In this document: piece by piece, positions 29,747 to 42,170 of the stretch | How the letters are laid out: each line of letters begins with the position of its first letter | Position numbering within the stretch: position 1 is the stretch's first letter | Source of the DNA: Anthoceros angustus | Taxonomy: Eukaryota > Streptophyta > Anthocerotopsida > Anthocerotales > Anthocerotaceae | Length of the DNA: 64,000 nucleotides | NCBI GenBank assembly: GCA_010909165.1 | Contig: MU008194.1 | Span: forward strand, 372,001-436,000 | Direction of reading: 5' to 3' | Notes under the pieces: model-generated | Database searches by the model: none | Seen by the model: only the letters and a program-made list of their open reading frames with translations | What the model was told of the DNA's origin: nothing | Translations under genes and position numbers: made by a program

Positions 29747-32700
29747 ATGGCGATGAATGCAGCCCTGCTCGTTGGGGTTCCTGCTGCTCAGCTGCAGCTG
29801 AGAGGTTGTGCTGCAGATGGAAGGCACCAATTCAATTACCGTAATGGCAGTCTTCCTGTCGCTGCCGCTGCTCCGGGGCTTGCAGCAGGGAGAAAGCTGG
29901 GAGGATTCTCTGTCCGGCGGTCTGCGAATGGACGTCGTGCGAGCCGGAAGTCCAGGGCGCCGGTTCGGTCACAACGGGAGCCGGATGGTTTGAATAAGCT
30001 CGATGAAGGAGCTGAGAGTTCGGGGAAAAATGTTTTGCCGAGGTCTGCAGAGACAGGTAGAATAAGGGAGAACACTGCGGTGGATGGAATTCACCGCAAT
30101 TCAGTTTTTGAGGTAGTGTTTTTGTTATCTAATCATGCTGGAAATTCTGTGGGAATGATGTAGCGCAGGGGATGACGCATGCTACTCTGTTGGATCCGTT
30201 CGCTCCTCTGCTGGTGGGATTGGCGCTGGGAGCTGCTATGCTGAGTGTCTCTGGTGGACAGAAGTTTTGGAAGAGGAGACCTGTGCCTTGTTTTGCGTCC
30301 ATTACTTCTGTCACACCTGGAAATTCAGTTGCAGCGAGCAGTGTGGAGAGTCTGCCTCCCAGCGTGGAGGAGATCAAGTCGAGTTTGGCTGAGCCGATTT
30401 CAACGGAGTCGACCAGAGGTTTGGCTGCATTGGGATCCAGTGAGGAGTTGGATGCGGAATCTGGTGCCCCTAGTTTGTCCATCCAAAGTGTGACCTCAGT
30501 GGCTGTTAAGGCGGACATTGGAGACCCCCTCCAGACAAGTGCCCGTGGTTCTGAGGAGGAACTGGTGAGTGTAGTCAAGGTTGTTGACGGGAAGCATGAG
30601 GATGGCCCACTGGAAGCTGTTGGCGACGAGAAAGATGAGACGCAGGAGGCAGTGAACGAGAATTCCCATGATGATAAGGCCGTGGAAAAATCAGAGGACG
30701 TAATTGATGAAAGTCTAGTAGCAGAAGAGGATGACGAAGATGATAGTGACGACGAGGATGAGTTGGAGGACATTGAGGGAGCAGCCGAGGTCCAGCGCGG
30801 TGAAATTTCGGGAATACCTGAAGGCGCTGAGATATTTTCGGCCGTTAAAAGTGATAATCAGGAAAATTCTGGTGAGAGAACCTGTCGCATTGTGTGTACA
30901 AGCTGAACTTAGATTCTGTTTTGCTACAAATGTCTCATATTCCTTTGTGTCTGGTGCTAGGTCCTGCATCTGAGGATCCCAGCAAGGAACTGCCTGAAGA
31001 AGAGAAAGAGCTTCGCAAAGCATATGAAGAGTGGATGGCTAAGCCTTATGCCCTGACGGTTCCTCTTAAGATTGTGGGCCTCCGCAGTTCAGTGCCGCCA
31101 GTTTGGGTTAAGGTATGCGTGGTTGATTCCTTGCACTGCTGATTTTTGAATGGCCAATCTAAGTTGGTGTCTGACGACCAGAGTGGTGTAGATGTCTAAA
31201 ATATATGCCCAATTTGGTGCAATAGGATTTTGTGCAGACACAGGGCAAGAATGTGAAGGTAGCCATAGAGTTTCAAGGTAGCCTGAAGGGCATTTTAGCG
31301 GGCCTTGCTGAATCTGTGGAGAAGCAGCAGCTCACTGCTCGTTCTACCATGGCTGCTGACCTTGTCACAGTTGGGGATTCTTGGCTTGGGACTGCTGTAG
31401 CTGGTGGCCTTGTTGAGCCCATTGAGAATGCTGAAGAGCATGAATGGTATCACCGTCTGGGCTCCAGATGGCAGGTATGTGAGCACCAGAGTCTTGAATG
31501 CAGATAGTGGAAACTCTTATTGACGCTCTCATGTAACTGACATAGATGAAACGTGGTGTATTAGGCTCTTTTGCGACGAAATGAGGAGGGGCTGCTTGAT
31601 CCCAAAGGAAAAATTTGGGGAGTGCCTTATAGATGGGGAACATTAGTGGTTGCCTATAGAACCGATAAATTCAAGAAGTTCCACGTGCCCCCCGTCAAGG
31701 TAAGAACCTGCATTCTTTCTGCGCTTCTTTTAGTTGGTGGACAGTGTCCCTGATCATTTTATGGTAATGCAGGACTGGAGCGATTTGTTTGAGCCAGAAT
31801 TTGAGGAGAAGGTTGCGATGGTTGACTCCCCGAGAGAGGTGGTTGGCGTGCTCCTGAAGTCTCTTGGTGGTTCATTCAATACCGACTCTTTTGAAAAGGA
31901 TATTCCAGGAGGAAGGCAAGCTGTTAAAGATCGGTTTCTAGCCCTTCAAAAGCAGGTACTGATGTGGTTTTCCTGCTCCGAGCATGTATTTGACCCGTTA
32001 GAGCTGTGCTGTTTGCGTGCTTATCCTCCTTTGTTGAGGTCTGGTGGCTTGATCAGGGCATCAATTTTTGACGGTGTGCTTGTTTCCTCGTTATGTAGGT
32101 CCGTCTGTTTGACAGTGACCAGTACTTGAAAGCTTTGGGAGCTGGTGACGTGTGGGTTGCTGTAGGATGGTCGAGTGATGTGATACCTTTTGCCAAGCGT
32201 ACGTCCAACATTCAAGTGGTGGTCCCTTCTTCTGGAACTAGCTTGTGGGCTGATCTGTGGGTAAGTCGTTCTTTCTGCCAATGGCTTCTTGTGTATTGTC
32301 CACCTGTCTCATCAAGCTGATCCTTAACAATGTTCTTCAGGCGATCCCTGCTGCTAGCAGCATCAAGTCTGACAAAGCCGGTGGCCGAATAAGAGGTCCT
32401 TCTCCATTGGTCCACCAGTGGTTTGATTTTTGCCTGCAACCGGCTCGGGCGCTCTCCTTTGAGCAAGATGTGTTTGTTGGAGCATCTCCCCTGGCTCTTC
32501 CTCGAGCAGAGATACAGGGTGATGACTTCTCCACAAGGGCAACTGCGGGCAGCTCCGTGGCTGGGGACGATGTCCTTTCACAAAGTGAGCTAGGGGAGCC
32601 TGAAAGCGAAAATGTGCAGCAGACTGTGAGGGATGATGTTGCATATATGGAGGCACCAGAAATATACCCTGTGGAGGTGGGAGAACCCCATGACGCATAC

Positions 32701-32904
32701 TCGATGCAGGGCTCAGTCCCAGAGGATGTCATAGCCAAGAGTGAGTTCCTAGAGCCTCTGAGTGACACTGCAGTGACTGATTTCCAATGGCTACTGGAAG
32801 ATGTGGTCGAAGTTTCAGGGTGGCCTTCCAGTTTTGTGGAGGTTTTCAAGGGTACCTTCCAGAACTTCCAGAAGTGGATCTGGTCGAGAGGCATTAGATA
32901 CTAG
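29747..32904 (+). CDS. Plastid-targeted spermidine/putrescine-binding-protein homologue
   Basis: Resembles the plant protein related to bacterial PotD/PotF polyamine-binding proteins (Arabidopsis At1g31410 type). About seven or eight exons are visible. The N-terminus (MAMNAALLVGVPAAQLQLRG and on) is Ala/Arg/Ser-rich like a plastid transit peptide. A hydrophobic segment (PFAPLLVGLALGAAMLSV) and a long acidic region (about 30500-30790) follow. The binding-protein fold starts near 30960: LKIVGLRSSVPPVWVK, VKVAIEFQGSLKGILAGLAE, LVTVGDSWLGTAVAGGLVEP, IWGVPYRWGTLVVAYRTDKF, DWSDLFEPEF, VAMVDSPREVVGVLLKSLGG, LGAGDVWVAVGWSSDVIPFA. Transport by this eukaryotic family is not established. It lies 1 kb from an APC permease on the other strand, which fits a shared substrate class but may be chance. 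Confidence 0.88.
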
Positions 32905-33953
32905 GTTTGTGCAAATCACCCGGCAAGAGAAGAATTTTTGACAGTGAAAAGCCTTGAATGGGCGGCAGAGTGCGTCTCCTAGGTACCACAACTCGTGGGA
33001 AAGCAGAGTAGCTTACATGAGCCGAAATGTAGATATCATTCATGCACAACAAGAAAACTAAATACATACCTTTAATTGATACCCTTTCTGGATTCTGGAT
33101 GGAAGCATGAGGATTCTCCTGACTATCTGTCGTGCAGTGATGTGGCAGCCGTGTGGGAAACATTCAATGCGGTGATGAGCATCCTCATTTTGCCAGCCTG
33201 TTATCCACAGTGGAGCTTTCTCTCAGCATTGAAGTCTTTCCGGCGTGCCACCAGCCTCTCTTGCAGCAAAGTGATGAACTATGTTGTGAGTTGGGGACGA
33301 TCCTGGTGGCAGGACTGTCCAGGACGAGGTCGGAGTCGAGCTCTCTAGCGGACAGGCTGAAGGGAGCTCTGGTGCAGGTTAGTAGCAGCAAACCCGCATT
33401 ACTTAGAGCTATGTTGGAGAGGAGCATATCTAGAAGATGCGTTGCTATGCAATGCGTCTGGAATTGGGGGCCAAAAACAGATACAGATCCTTGTCCTCAC
33501 TGCCAAATGATCCACAGAGATCTTCAGCATGGTTGGAGAGGTTGCTTCTCGGGGTTTACACCCTGAAAGCATTCCATCTCCTGGACTCGGACCATCCCCT
33601 ACCATCTCATGGCATACCAGTTTTAATGTCGTCCCCTGCGAAGGGCAGTGGAAGAGATGAGGAACTGTTTCCATCAAGTATTCTTGCAGGATAACGGTCT
33701 GCACAGCAAAACGGTGACAGCATTCTGGATTTCGTTGGGCATTTCACCATTGGTTCGGATGTTGGATGGGTTGTTCTTGGCTGGAAGGGAACAGCGTGCC
33801 TTAGCGGCATGGAAGCCTGCGGGGTTGCGGCCTATGTGATCACGATCCAGGTGTATATTTGCAGTCTGACTTGCCATCGAGCCCTGCATCCTTAGGAGGT
33901 AGCAGACGTCTTGGAGGAGCGTTGCAGACGTCGGACGGAGAGTTGATTCACCA
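32905..33953 (+). other. Spacer with a coding-like island, not identified
   Basis: Between about 33150 and 33380 one plus-strand frame reads HFASLLSTVELSLSIEVFPA and later ESSSLADRLKGALVQ, ending at a possible donor (CAG followed by GTTAGT). A second frame from 33437 to 33694 is also open. Composition is like neighbouring exons, but I could not join the pieces into a gene or match a family. It may be untranslated sequence of the upstream gene or a decayed gene. Confidence 0.25.
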
Positions 33954-35854
33954 TCACTTCAGTCCTACAGCCAGCCGGCGTCGTAAGCTTGCTTCCAGAT
34001 CGGCGTTGTCCTGCTCTACCACGCGCTTGGGACCTTGGAACTGGTATTTTGCCACAGCGAACCAGTAGACAACACCGAAGCCGATGCATCCAGCCATGCT
34101 GATGGCGGCGTAGTTCAGGTTGGAGCCAGTGACTGGATACTCGGGAGGCAAGCAGAAGAGAATGGACATGGCGGCGCCCCACAGTGCTCCCCACCCTCCA
34201 ATGAAGATGCTCCACCTGCCCAGCGAGAAGGGGCCCGACACAAAGCCGTTGTTGAACATGTGCCGGCAGGCCAGGATGACGGTGTAGGGCCCGTAGGCGG
34301 TGATAGTGGACATGGCGGTGATGGCGGTGAAGGCAACACTGCTCCCGAGGCTGGGCAGCGTGCAGAGGAAAGAGCCGATGACTGTCACCACTGTGGCGTT
34401 TACTGGAATCTTGTGGTCCGGAGTCAGCTTCACCAGGTAGCCGTGGAAGGGAAGCGCCACATCTCGGGCCATGGCGTAGATCTGCAGATGTTACAACAAC
34501 AGACAAGAGTGAGCGTATTGCCCGAATCCTGGATTGGCACAGCCCCCGATGTGCTTCACCAAATGGCGGGTTTACCATCCTGGCTGTCAGAGTGACATTG
34601 GTGATGTTCCCGAAGAAGAGAGAGATTGCAGCCAGCCCGGTGAAGGCAACGGATCCCACTGTCCCGTCCCCGAACCTCCCATGGAAGGCATCGTAGAAGA
34701 CCTGGCTTCCAGCAGAAGTGTCTCCTCCTCCTGCACATTTTAACACTCATCAGACCAGGTCACAGGAATGGAGACACAAGTCCAAGAACTCTGCCATGGA
34801 GTGCCAACTCGAAGCTGTTTGTTACCAGTGGCGGTATCCTCCCCCAGCACGTTCTCCGAATTCTGGATGCAGAACGTCATGACAAGCAGAAGCACAATCT
34901 CCACCCCAGCCGTGACGTAGACAGAGCGGATCATGGCTCTGGGGCCGGCCACGGCGGCCGTGGTCACCTCCTCCACCACATGCGACCCCACCTCGAACCC
35001 CGTCAGGATGGACTGGAAGTAGGGCAGGCCTAGCAGCACCACCAGCACCCCGGACTGGATCCCGTTCCCGGGCGACTTCACGAAATGCGTGAACACGAAT
35101 TTGGCACTCTGGTACTTGGGGGAGACGGCCAGCAGCGTCACCACGATTGCCGCTATGGACAGGATCTGGAACCAGGCGCCCGCTGAGCTCAGCCGGCCCA
35201 GCCACCTGGTGCTCACGATGCTGACGAAGAAGTGGAGGAAGAAGAGCCCCGCCGTAACTCCTGCAATCTGCCATGGTACATGACATCCAATCCAAGCTGA
35301 CATGAATGAATGCGAGAGCAGATGCAAACAAACCTTGGCTTTGGTCTTGTTGGTACGTTGGTACCTACCTGGCCATCGGAGAGCTGATATCCCCCGCCCT
35401 GCGCCCCCCCGGTTCCCAGCAGGATCATGGTGGCCACCAGCTGCGCCAGCAGGTACTCGTTCAAGGCGGTTCCGCAGAAGGAGCCCACCAGATACACCCA
35501 GCCCACGAACCAGGCAGACCAGGCAGCGTGCTTCCTGGGCACCAGCTGGGCCACCCAGTAATACACGCTCCCCAGAGTGGGATACGCGCTGATCACCTCC
35601 GACATTGCAAACGCCATCATGAGAGTGCCGATGGCGGTGGCCAGGAATCCCCAGAAAATGGTGACAGGCCCGCCGTAGGAGTACATGAAGCCGTAATAGC
35701 CCGTCACGAATCCCAGGGGCGCGGTGTAGGAGAAGGTGTAAGCCCACTGCTCGAACGGGCTCATCACCCGCCTGTACTGCTGCTCGTATCCCAGCTCGTT
35801 CAGCCTCCGCTCATCCTCGTCCACCGCCTTGGCGTTGCCTCCCTGGACCTTCAT
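33954..35854 (-). CDS. APC-superfamily amino-acid/GABA permease, BAT1-like (copy 1)
   Basis: A polytopic transporter of the group that includes plant bidirectional amino-acid transporter BAT1 and fungal GABA/choline permeases. Four exons are visible. Exon 1 (35854 to about 35371) has RRLNELGYEQQYRRVMSPFE, then TAPLGFVTGYYGFMYSYGGP and EVISAYPTLGSVYYWVAQLV. Exon 2 (about 35265-34830) has VTAGLFFLHFFVSIVSTRWL, FQSILTGFEVGSHVVEE and GPRAMIRSVYVTAGVEIVLL. Exon 3 (about 34730-34576) has GGGDTSAGSQVFYDAF and FFGNITNVTLTARM. Exon 4 (about 34481-33954) begins IYAMARDVALPFHGYLVK and ends in the last helices. The start MKVQGG matches the start of copy 2; an in-frame ATG at 35911 would add 19 residues. 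Substrate specificity cannot be read from the sequence. Confidence 0.92.
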
Positions 35855-35911
35855 CGCTGCAGCTCCTCGCTCTCCCGAGCCCCCAGCCTTCGAGACCGAT
35901 GATCCTCCCAT

Positions 35912-37637
35912 CCCTCCCTGTTAGATCTCTTCCCCGAAGACCATGGCCGGCGCGGAAGGTTCCAGGGGTTCCCACCAGCGCGTCGGAACGCTCGGGATGG
36001 TACGTAGTGGGATTTGGTGAGCCTGCACGGCCCGGTGGGATGATTCCATCCGCGCTTTCAAGTTTCTGGCCTTGCATGGATTGTACACGGCTGGACAGTG
36101 GAGCGTCGAGACTGGGACGGGTGATGAAAGAAAATCTGCGATCAGGCCTCGCCGCGGAATGTACAGTCTGGCATCTGTACAAAGGGTTCTGCTACCTGCT
36201 TTCTTACTTCGACGGCGACATGAGATGAGGATATTTTGCTTCCTAGGAGACGTTATGGGACGTCCTTGCAAACGTTAGCAGGCAAGAAAGGAATGGTCTG
36301 TTTCTTTTAGCGTAAGGTCTAAGGAAGGAATAATTGGTTCCTTTTGGCTTGAGGACTGGGGAAGGGATGATATGTTCCTTTTGGCATGAGGTCGAGAGCC
36401 TTCCTTTAATTTCCTTGTGGTTCACCACCTTCTCCAACCTGAGACTAAGACCAAGCTTCTTATAGTTGGCACCTGGATGAGCAAATTGCTGAATTATTGT
36501 TGCCGATGGCCATGGGTCTCTAGAACCTACCCAACAAGAACTACATTTTGTGTTAGATATTACAGAAAAAACCTATTCAAATCGTTGAAAAAATATATTT
36601 ATGGGTTTGGACGATAAACCTTTACAAAAATATATGAATATTTAAGAAAATATAACTATAGTTCATGAAACGCACTCAATTGCCTGGACATGAATAAGGG
36701 TTAATCTAAACGTTTGTGATCTTTCAACTAAAACCTAATTTGCCCTATTGTTACGAGTCTAGCAAGTGTCGATGTCTACTATGAGAGCTTCTGCATTTGA
36801 TGGTCACGTGAAAGTATGGCTAGTGTAGGAAACACAAGATCATGTGGGGTCATAAGCATAGAGTAATGGTTGGCTTAAAAATGTTCGAGAAATGCTTCAT
36901 AAATCCAGCCTTGTGGACAACTATCACTACTGGAAGTTAGCAGGCAAGAAAGAATTCTAAAACTTGAAGAGGAGGGCACATCCCTACAAGGCACCGATAA
37001 AGCAAGAGCGAGTGTGTAAGCACTTCTTGGGAAGTCTGCAGCCACATATCTTTATACCTAGGCATGAATGAGCAAGCATTCATTTGCCTACTCACGTCAC
37101 CTAGGCATGAATGAGCAATTTTTGAAATTTCACTTGGTACCTACTTAGACCTCTAACATATAACTTAATTTACAAAAAGAAAGCATGAAAGCGGAAATTA
37201 GAAAGCTTTAAGTCAACAAAGGCTTGTACATCACATTCGTGACATTAGTATCGAGGGGGTTTTTATTGAGGTGAAAAACCAATGGGAAAAGCCCATCCAG
37301 GAGGGAACAACCAAAGAGCACCAGGAGGTTGAGGTGGAGAGGAGCAACTAAGCTCCCTACCTAAAGTCACCTACTGCACCCACAATGTCATATGCAGGAA
37401 GAATAAACGGCCTGCAAACCACGGAGGTAGAGGAAGATGCGTCACCTACTGTCGCCGCCTTGTGGAGGATCACCGTTGAGAGTGCCCGTTAAAGGGAAAT
37501 TGAAACCCATTGTCGGAAGTATGCTGTGAAGTACGAGAGGATGACACACCGGTTCAAGCATGGTAAGCTTTGGCACAGGACTTGACAAATTTGTCAAAGT
37601 CCTCAGCCATCCCCATACATTTCTAGTGCAAGCGGAA
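35912..37637. other. Spacer between permease copy 1 and the retroelement relic
   Basis: The first 300 bp are GC-rich and probably hold the permease promoter. From 36400 to 37300 the sequence turns AT-rich with no supported gene. A short repeat (CCTAGGCATGAATGAGCAA) occurs at about 37058 and 37101. Confidence 0.5.
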
Positions 37638-40427
37638 TCAAGAGGTGGCCCACTTGCATCCTGCTATATTTGCGGACCTTGAGAGCCGTTGCTCCGGTAG
37701 CAGCCCAACCTGGACGGTTAGTGATGACCTGAGTGGAGATGGTGTCTCGTGTAGGATCGGTAACCACCACATCTGCCACCGAAACCAGGTCGCCATAGAC
37801 AAGGTACAGTCACCGATTGAACGACCAGACGGAGAGAGTATACATCCGCCTCCATGCCATGTAGGCCATGAGCGATGGCGAACATGACATCGCGGATGGC
37901 GCCGTGAGTGGCAATGCGATGACGTGGGGACAACGAGCAAGGTGTACCCGTAATCATCGAGGCGAGCCGCACTGCAAGTAAGGAGCGAAGAAGCCACAGC
38001 CGGAGCAGCCAAGACGGAATCGCATCGCAAAGAGTGAAGGTGGTTGGTGTGATGTGAAAACCCGTATGCATGGGGGGCCAGCCAAGCACTGCGCTTCCTG
38101 TAACAAGAGCGAGCCGCGCCTGTGGACCTGGGATGGAGGGGTCCCGGAGGATGATCGAAAGCCCGGCCGAGCTGCTTCTCGAGCAGGAATGCCTACAACC
38201 CCCTGAAACCATCAGTAATAAATGTCGAGAAAGGAGGGAAGTCCTTCCGAGCATCCACTGATAACATGTCCCTAGCTTGCCTCAAGGACGTTTGGAGAGA
38301 GAAGGTTCCCTCCTCCACTCCAGATACGAGATCCTCCAGAAAGGGCCTGTCATGGAGGATGAAGCGAGAAGCCAAAGCAAGGGCAGAGAGGGCCCAACTG
38401 CCTAGGAAAGTCGCCGGGGAAGAGACCTTCAGTGAGAGCAGACCTGTGCCTCCAAATTGCATGTAGGACGCTGGGGCCGACGCCCATAGGGCACTCAAAA
38501 GCCCCGAGCCTGTGATGTCCCCAAGAGTATCCATAATCTTCTTATCAAACCGCCGCAGCCGGGACAAAAGGGTTAAGGACGGAGGCAGCGTACGGATGGG
38601 GTAACCAGGGTGCCTAGCAAAACAGGAGGAAAGAATTCCAAAAGCCACCTGTGTATCCTCCAGCAAAGGGAGGTCCTCGATATGGAAGAGGTCCTCTGAG
38701 AGAGCCTGGTCCAGAAAGCTCCCGATGAAGTCAGGGGAACCGAAGGGGACCCCTAGAATCCGTAGTCCCAAAGCCGGAGCAATCTCCTCAGCAAGAAACT
38801 GCAAAATAGGTAGAATCCCCGACGGAGACCAGACGTGGCACTTGGACAACTTGACCGTCAAGCCCACCAAAGAAAGCTCATGAGAGAAGAGCTCAAAGGC
38901 CTCCTTGACTTTGTTACCAGGCCCGAGGATTTGAGAGTCGTCACAAATAAGGGAAGAACAAGGCAGAAGGCGGCCCTAGATAGGGCCCTATAGTGAGCAA
39001 TGGCGAAGAGAGCACCGCCTGGGGTCGCCTGGCCGATTCCAAGACAGTAGACAAGAACTCAAGAGACGTTCTTGTGCGGTAGTAGAGGTTGGAGGACCTC
39101 CGTAGAAGCACCGACAAAAGGTATAAGGCTCCTCAGACGCCAAGATCCCTAAGCTCCTCAAGATGACGCCTCCTAGAGATGGTATTGAAGGCTCGACATC
39201 AACTGTAAGACCACCCACTCGGTGGGTATCAAGGCATGCCTTCACTCCAAGCACCAGACTCACAGAGTGGCAATGCCAAATTGAAGGGGTTGAGGTGCTA
39301 TTGGAGAAGAGCGCGGCAATAGTGCGGCCGAGTAGCCGCATGAAGGCTTCCCGATCATGAGTGGGCGACGCCTGAAGCCTCGTGTGCTTGTCCATAGCGA
39401 CAAGCCCGCTAGCCGCAAGAACATGGGAAATCCGTGAGGCGTCTCACCCCGAGCCACCGCAGCTGAGAAAAGAGCTCGGGAAGCCACTAGATGGATCTTC
39501 GGGAGAAAGGTCCCCGAGGTGTTCAAACACCATTCCCGACAACCCCGATGAAAGACGGGGTCGAGAGTGCTAGAGCAAAAGCCCCGATCCAGAGAAGGGA
39601 TCCTCCGGACATAGTTGGATATGTCCGGGGATGGCATCCTTGGTGCCGGATGGAGGCACGAGGGCAACAATGGTCTCTTGAGCGGGGCCGGGAGGGGTCG
39701 AAGAGCCCTAGTAGCGCGAGCATATTCACTTGCCTGGCCAAGCAACTTGCAACGACGCAGGTTTGTTGCATTACCCGGGACCTGTTCTAACTGCTGTGCG
39801 AATTCCGCTCGAGCCTTGGCAGCACGCAAAGCCTCCTCCTGGAGGGATGCCCCACCACAAAGCCAAGACGACTAGCAACTTCCCGATGCCCAAAAGCCCC
39901 ACCCCTAGTACACCGAAGGCACCACCGGGGGAGAAGCACGAGAAGGCACCAACCTAACTCGTCCTAGGGATCGAGCGCAAGGCGATCCAAGGGAAGACGG
40001 AACGCCAAACAGACATCGTCATGAAGGTGGCGGGGAAGCTTGCGGAAGATGCGCGGGCATGGAAAGCGGGTTTCAAATATCCCAAGGATGTGATCCAGCT
40101 GACCCCGCAACCATTCCCAAGAAGAGAGAGGCACCCTGTGGAGGACGAGATCGACGGGAGCTCGTGATCACCGGAGGAGGTTGCAATGTGCACTTGGGCA
40201 GCCCATGTAGTCTGGTCGAAATCTTTATGCATGTGCCCAATGTGGGTTTTCACCCCCTTGACGCCGTAGTAGAGTTGAGCACAGACAGGACACGGAGTGT
40301 CCTTGACAGTCACAGAAGGTGTAGACCGCCCCATTGGGTAGGGTACTAAAAGAGCCCGCAAACGCCAGTAGTATCTAGAAAGCATTATAAACATAGACTT
40401 GCACACCATGTTCATGACCCTAAGCAT
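37638..40427 (-). mobile_element. Decayed non-LTR retrotransposon with zinc finger, RT and RLE-like C-terminus
   Basis: Read on the minus strand from high to low coordinates. Near 40330-40230 is a C2H2-type finger, CPVCAQLYYGVKGVKTHIGH. Broken frames follow to about 39000. Around 38970 is a motif like RT block 4, GGALFAIAHYRALSRA. Around 38945 is ICDDSQILGPGNKV at the YxDD catalytic position. Then comes VGLTVKLSKCHVWSPSG and a 225-residue open stretch (38870-38193) with LRILGVPFGSPDF. At 37900-37640 are HGAIRDVMFAIAHG and, in another frame, DLVSVADVVVTDPTRD, which resembles a PD-(D/E)XK endonuclease core. Frameshifts and stops show that the copy is dead. The order finger-RT-RLE is that of R2/NeSL-type elements rather than plant L1. 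Ends are not defined. Confidence 0.75.
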
Positions 40428-40709
40428 TCTTATATTTCACTGGTTTTATTTCTATTTTCAATTCACACCTTGCAGAGCAACGTGCAATATAATGACCGCG
40501 TAGTAGTCATATCAAACAATAACAGAAAGCTTGGCAACTCCACTGAGTACTAACTTTTTCACAATTTGGCTTGCCGCCAAATGGGCTTATAAGACAATAG
40601 GAGAAGCTTCGTAGCTATACTGAGTACTGACTTTTCCGCAATGAGGTTTGCCGCCTAGAAGTCATACAAGACATTAGGAGAAAGCTTTGCAACTACTTTG
40701 AGTTTGAAC

Positions 40710-41090
40710 TTTTTTGCAATTTGGTGGTGCCTAAATACTAACTTTTTTGCAATTTGGCGGTGCCTAAATACTAACTTTTTTGCAATTTGGCGGTGCCTAA
40801 ATACTAACTTTTTTGCAATTTGACCGTGACTTGAGTACTAACGTTTTTGCAATTTAGCCGTGCCTTGAGTACTAATTTTTTTGCAATTTGGCCGTGCCTA
40901 AATACTAACTTTTTTGCAATTTGGCCGTGCCTAAATACTAACTTTTTTGCAACTTGGCCGTGCCTTGAGTACTAACGTTTTTGCAATTTAGCTGTGCCTT
41001 GAGTACTAACTTTTTTGCAATTTGGCCGTGCCTGAGTACTAATTTTTTTACAATTTGGCCATGCCTAAGTACTGACTTTTTCTCAATTTG
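40710..41090. repeat. 33-bp tandem array, GCAATTTGGCGGTGCCTAAA unit
   Basis: About eleven copies of a 33-bp unit follow each other. Two variants (core GCCTAAATACTAAC versus GCCTTGAGTACTAAC) alternate in short runs, so the array grew by repeated duplication of blocks. Each unit contains a run of T residues. No coding potential. Confidence 0.9.
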
Positions 41091-41099
41091 ACTTGTCGT

Positions 41100-41800
41100 G
41101 AAATAGTTATACAAGACAATAGAAGAAAGCTTCGCTACTACACTGAATAATAACTTTTTCGCAATTTGGTTTGCCGCCTAGTGGTCATACAAGACCATAG
41201 GAGAAAGCTTCGCAGCTACACCAAGTAATCATACAAGACCATGATAGAAAGCTCTGCAGCTCCACTGAGTCGCAATTTGGTTTACCGCCTAGTAATTATG
41301 CAAGAACCATAGAAGAAAGCTTCGCGACTACACTTAGTAGTCATACAATAGGTTTAATCATACAAGACCATAGGAGAAAGCTTCGCAACTACACCAAGTA
41401 ATCATACAAGACCATAATAGAAAGCTTTGCAGCTACACTGAGTCGCAATTTGGTTTACCACCTAGTAGTTATGTGAGAACCATAGGAGAAAGCTTTGCAA
41501 CTACACCTAGTAGTCATACAAGACCATAGGAGGAAGCTTCGCAGCTACGCCTAGTAGTCAAACAAGATCGTAAGAGAAAGCTTCGCACCTACGCGTAGTA
41601 GTCATACAGGACTATAGGAGAAAGCTTCGTAGCTACACTACTCAGTACTATTTGGCTTGGCGTGTAATAGGTGTACAAGACCATATGAGTACTATTTGGC
41701 TTGGCGTGTAATAGGTGCACAAGACCATATGAGTACTATTTGGCTTGGCGTGTAATAGGTGTACAAGACCATATGAGAAAGCTTCGGCGCTATACTACCG
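41100..41800. repeat. About 44-bp degenerate tandem repeats, GAAAGCTTCGCAGCTACAC unit
   Basis: Many copies of a unit built from CATACAAGACCATAGGAGAA and GCTTCGCAGCTACAC occur at 40590-41640, more diverged than the 33-bp array. At about 41645-41775 a third 44-bp subfamily (ATTTGGCTTGGCGTGTAATA plus GGTGTACAAGACCATATGAG) occurs three times nearly unchanged. The subfamilies share words (CAATTTGG, ACAAGACCATA), so they probably derive from one ancestor. Confidence 0.85.
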
Positions 41801-41879
41801 AGTGCATACTTTATCTTTATTTGATTCGCCTGGAGAAATAAATTGCCAATCAAGATGCACTCAACCTTCCTCTATATAC

Positions 41880-42170
41880 AAGACATTCTCTAGAATAGAT
41901 TCTTGGAGAATTGCATCGCCAATTAAGATGCACTTTATACATAGGACATTCAATACAATGGATTCTTCTTCTTTACACAAGACATTCTCTACAATACAAT
42001 GGATTCTTCTTCTTTACACAAGACATGCTCTACAATACAATGAATTCTTCTTCTGTACATAGATCATTCTCTACAATAGATCTTCTTTACACAAGACATT
42101 GTCTACAATATAATGGATTCTTGTTCTTTAAAACATAGCACATTCTCTGCAATAGATTCTTTTCTTTATA
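41880..42170. repeat. About 41-bp tandem repeats, ACACAAGACATTCTCTACAA unit
   Basis: Roughly six copies of a unit made of TTCTTCTTTACACAAGACAT and TCTCTACAATACAATGGA, with length variants. The frames that run across it are by-products of the repeat. Confidence 0.8.

Noticed and set aside
29558-29830. 90-codon minus-strand frame upstream of the polyamine-binding-protein gene
   Set aside because: It overlaps the 5' leader of that gene, has no motif and no splice context.
40710-41640. Regular repeats as a CRISPR-like array
   Set aside because: Units are contiguous without unique spacers, the host is a plant nucleus, and no cas-like genes occur.
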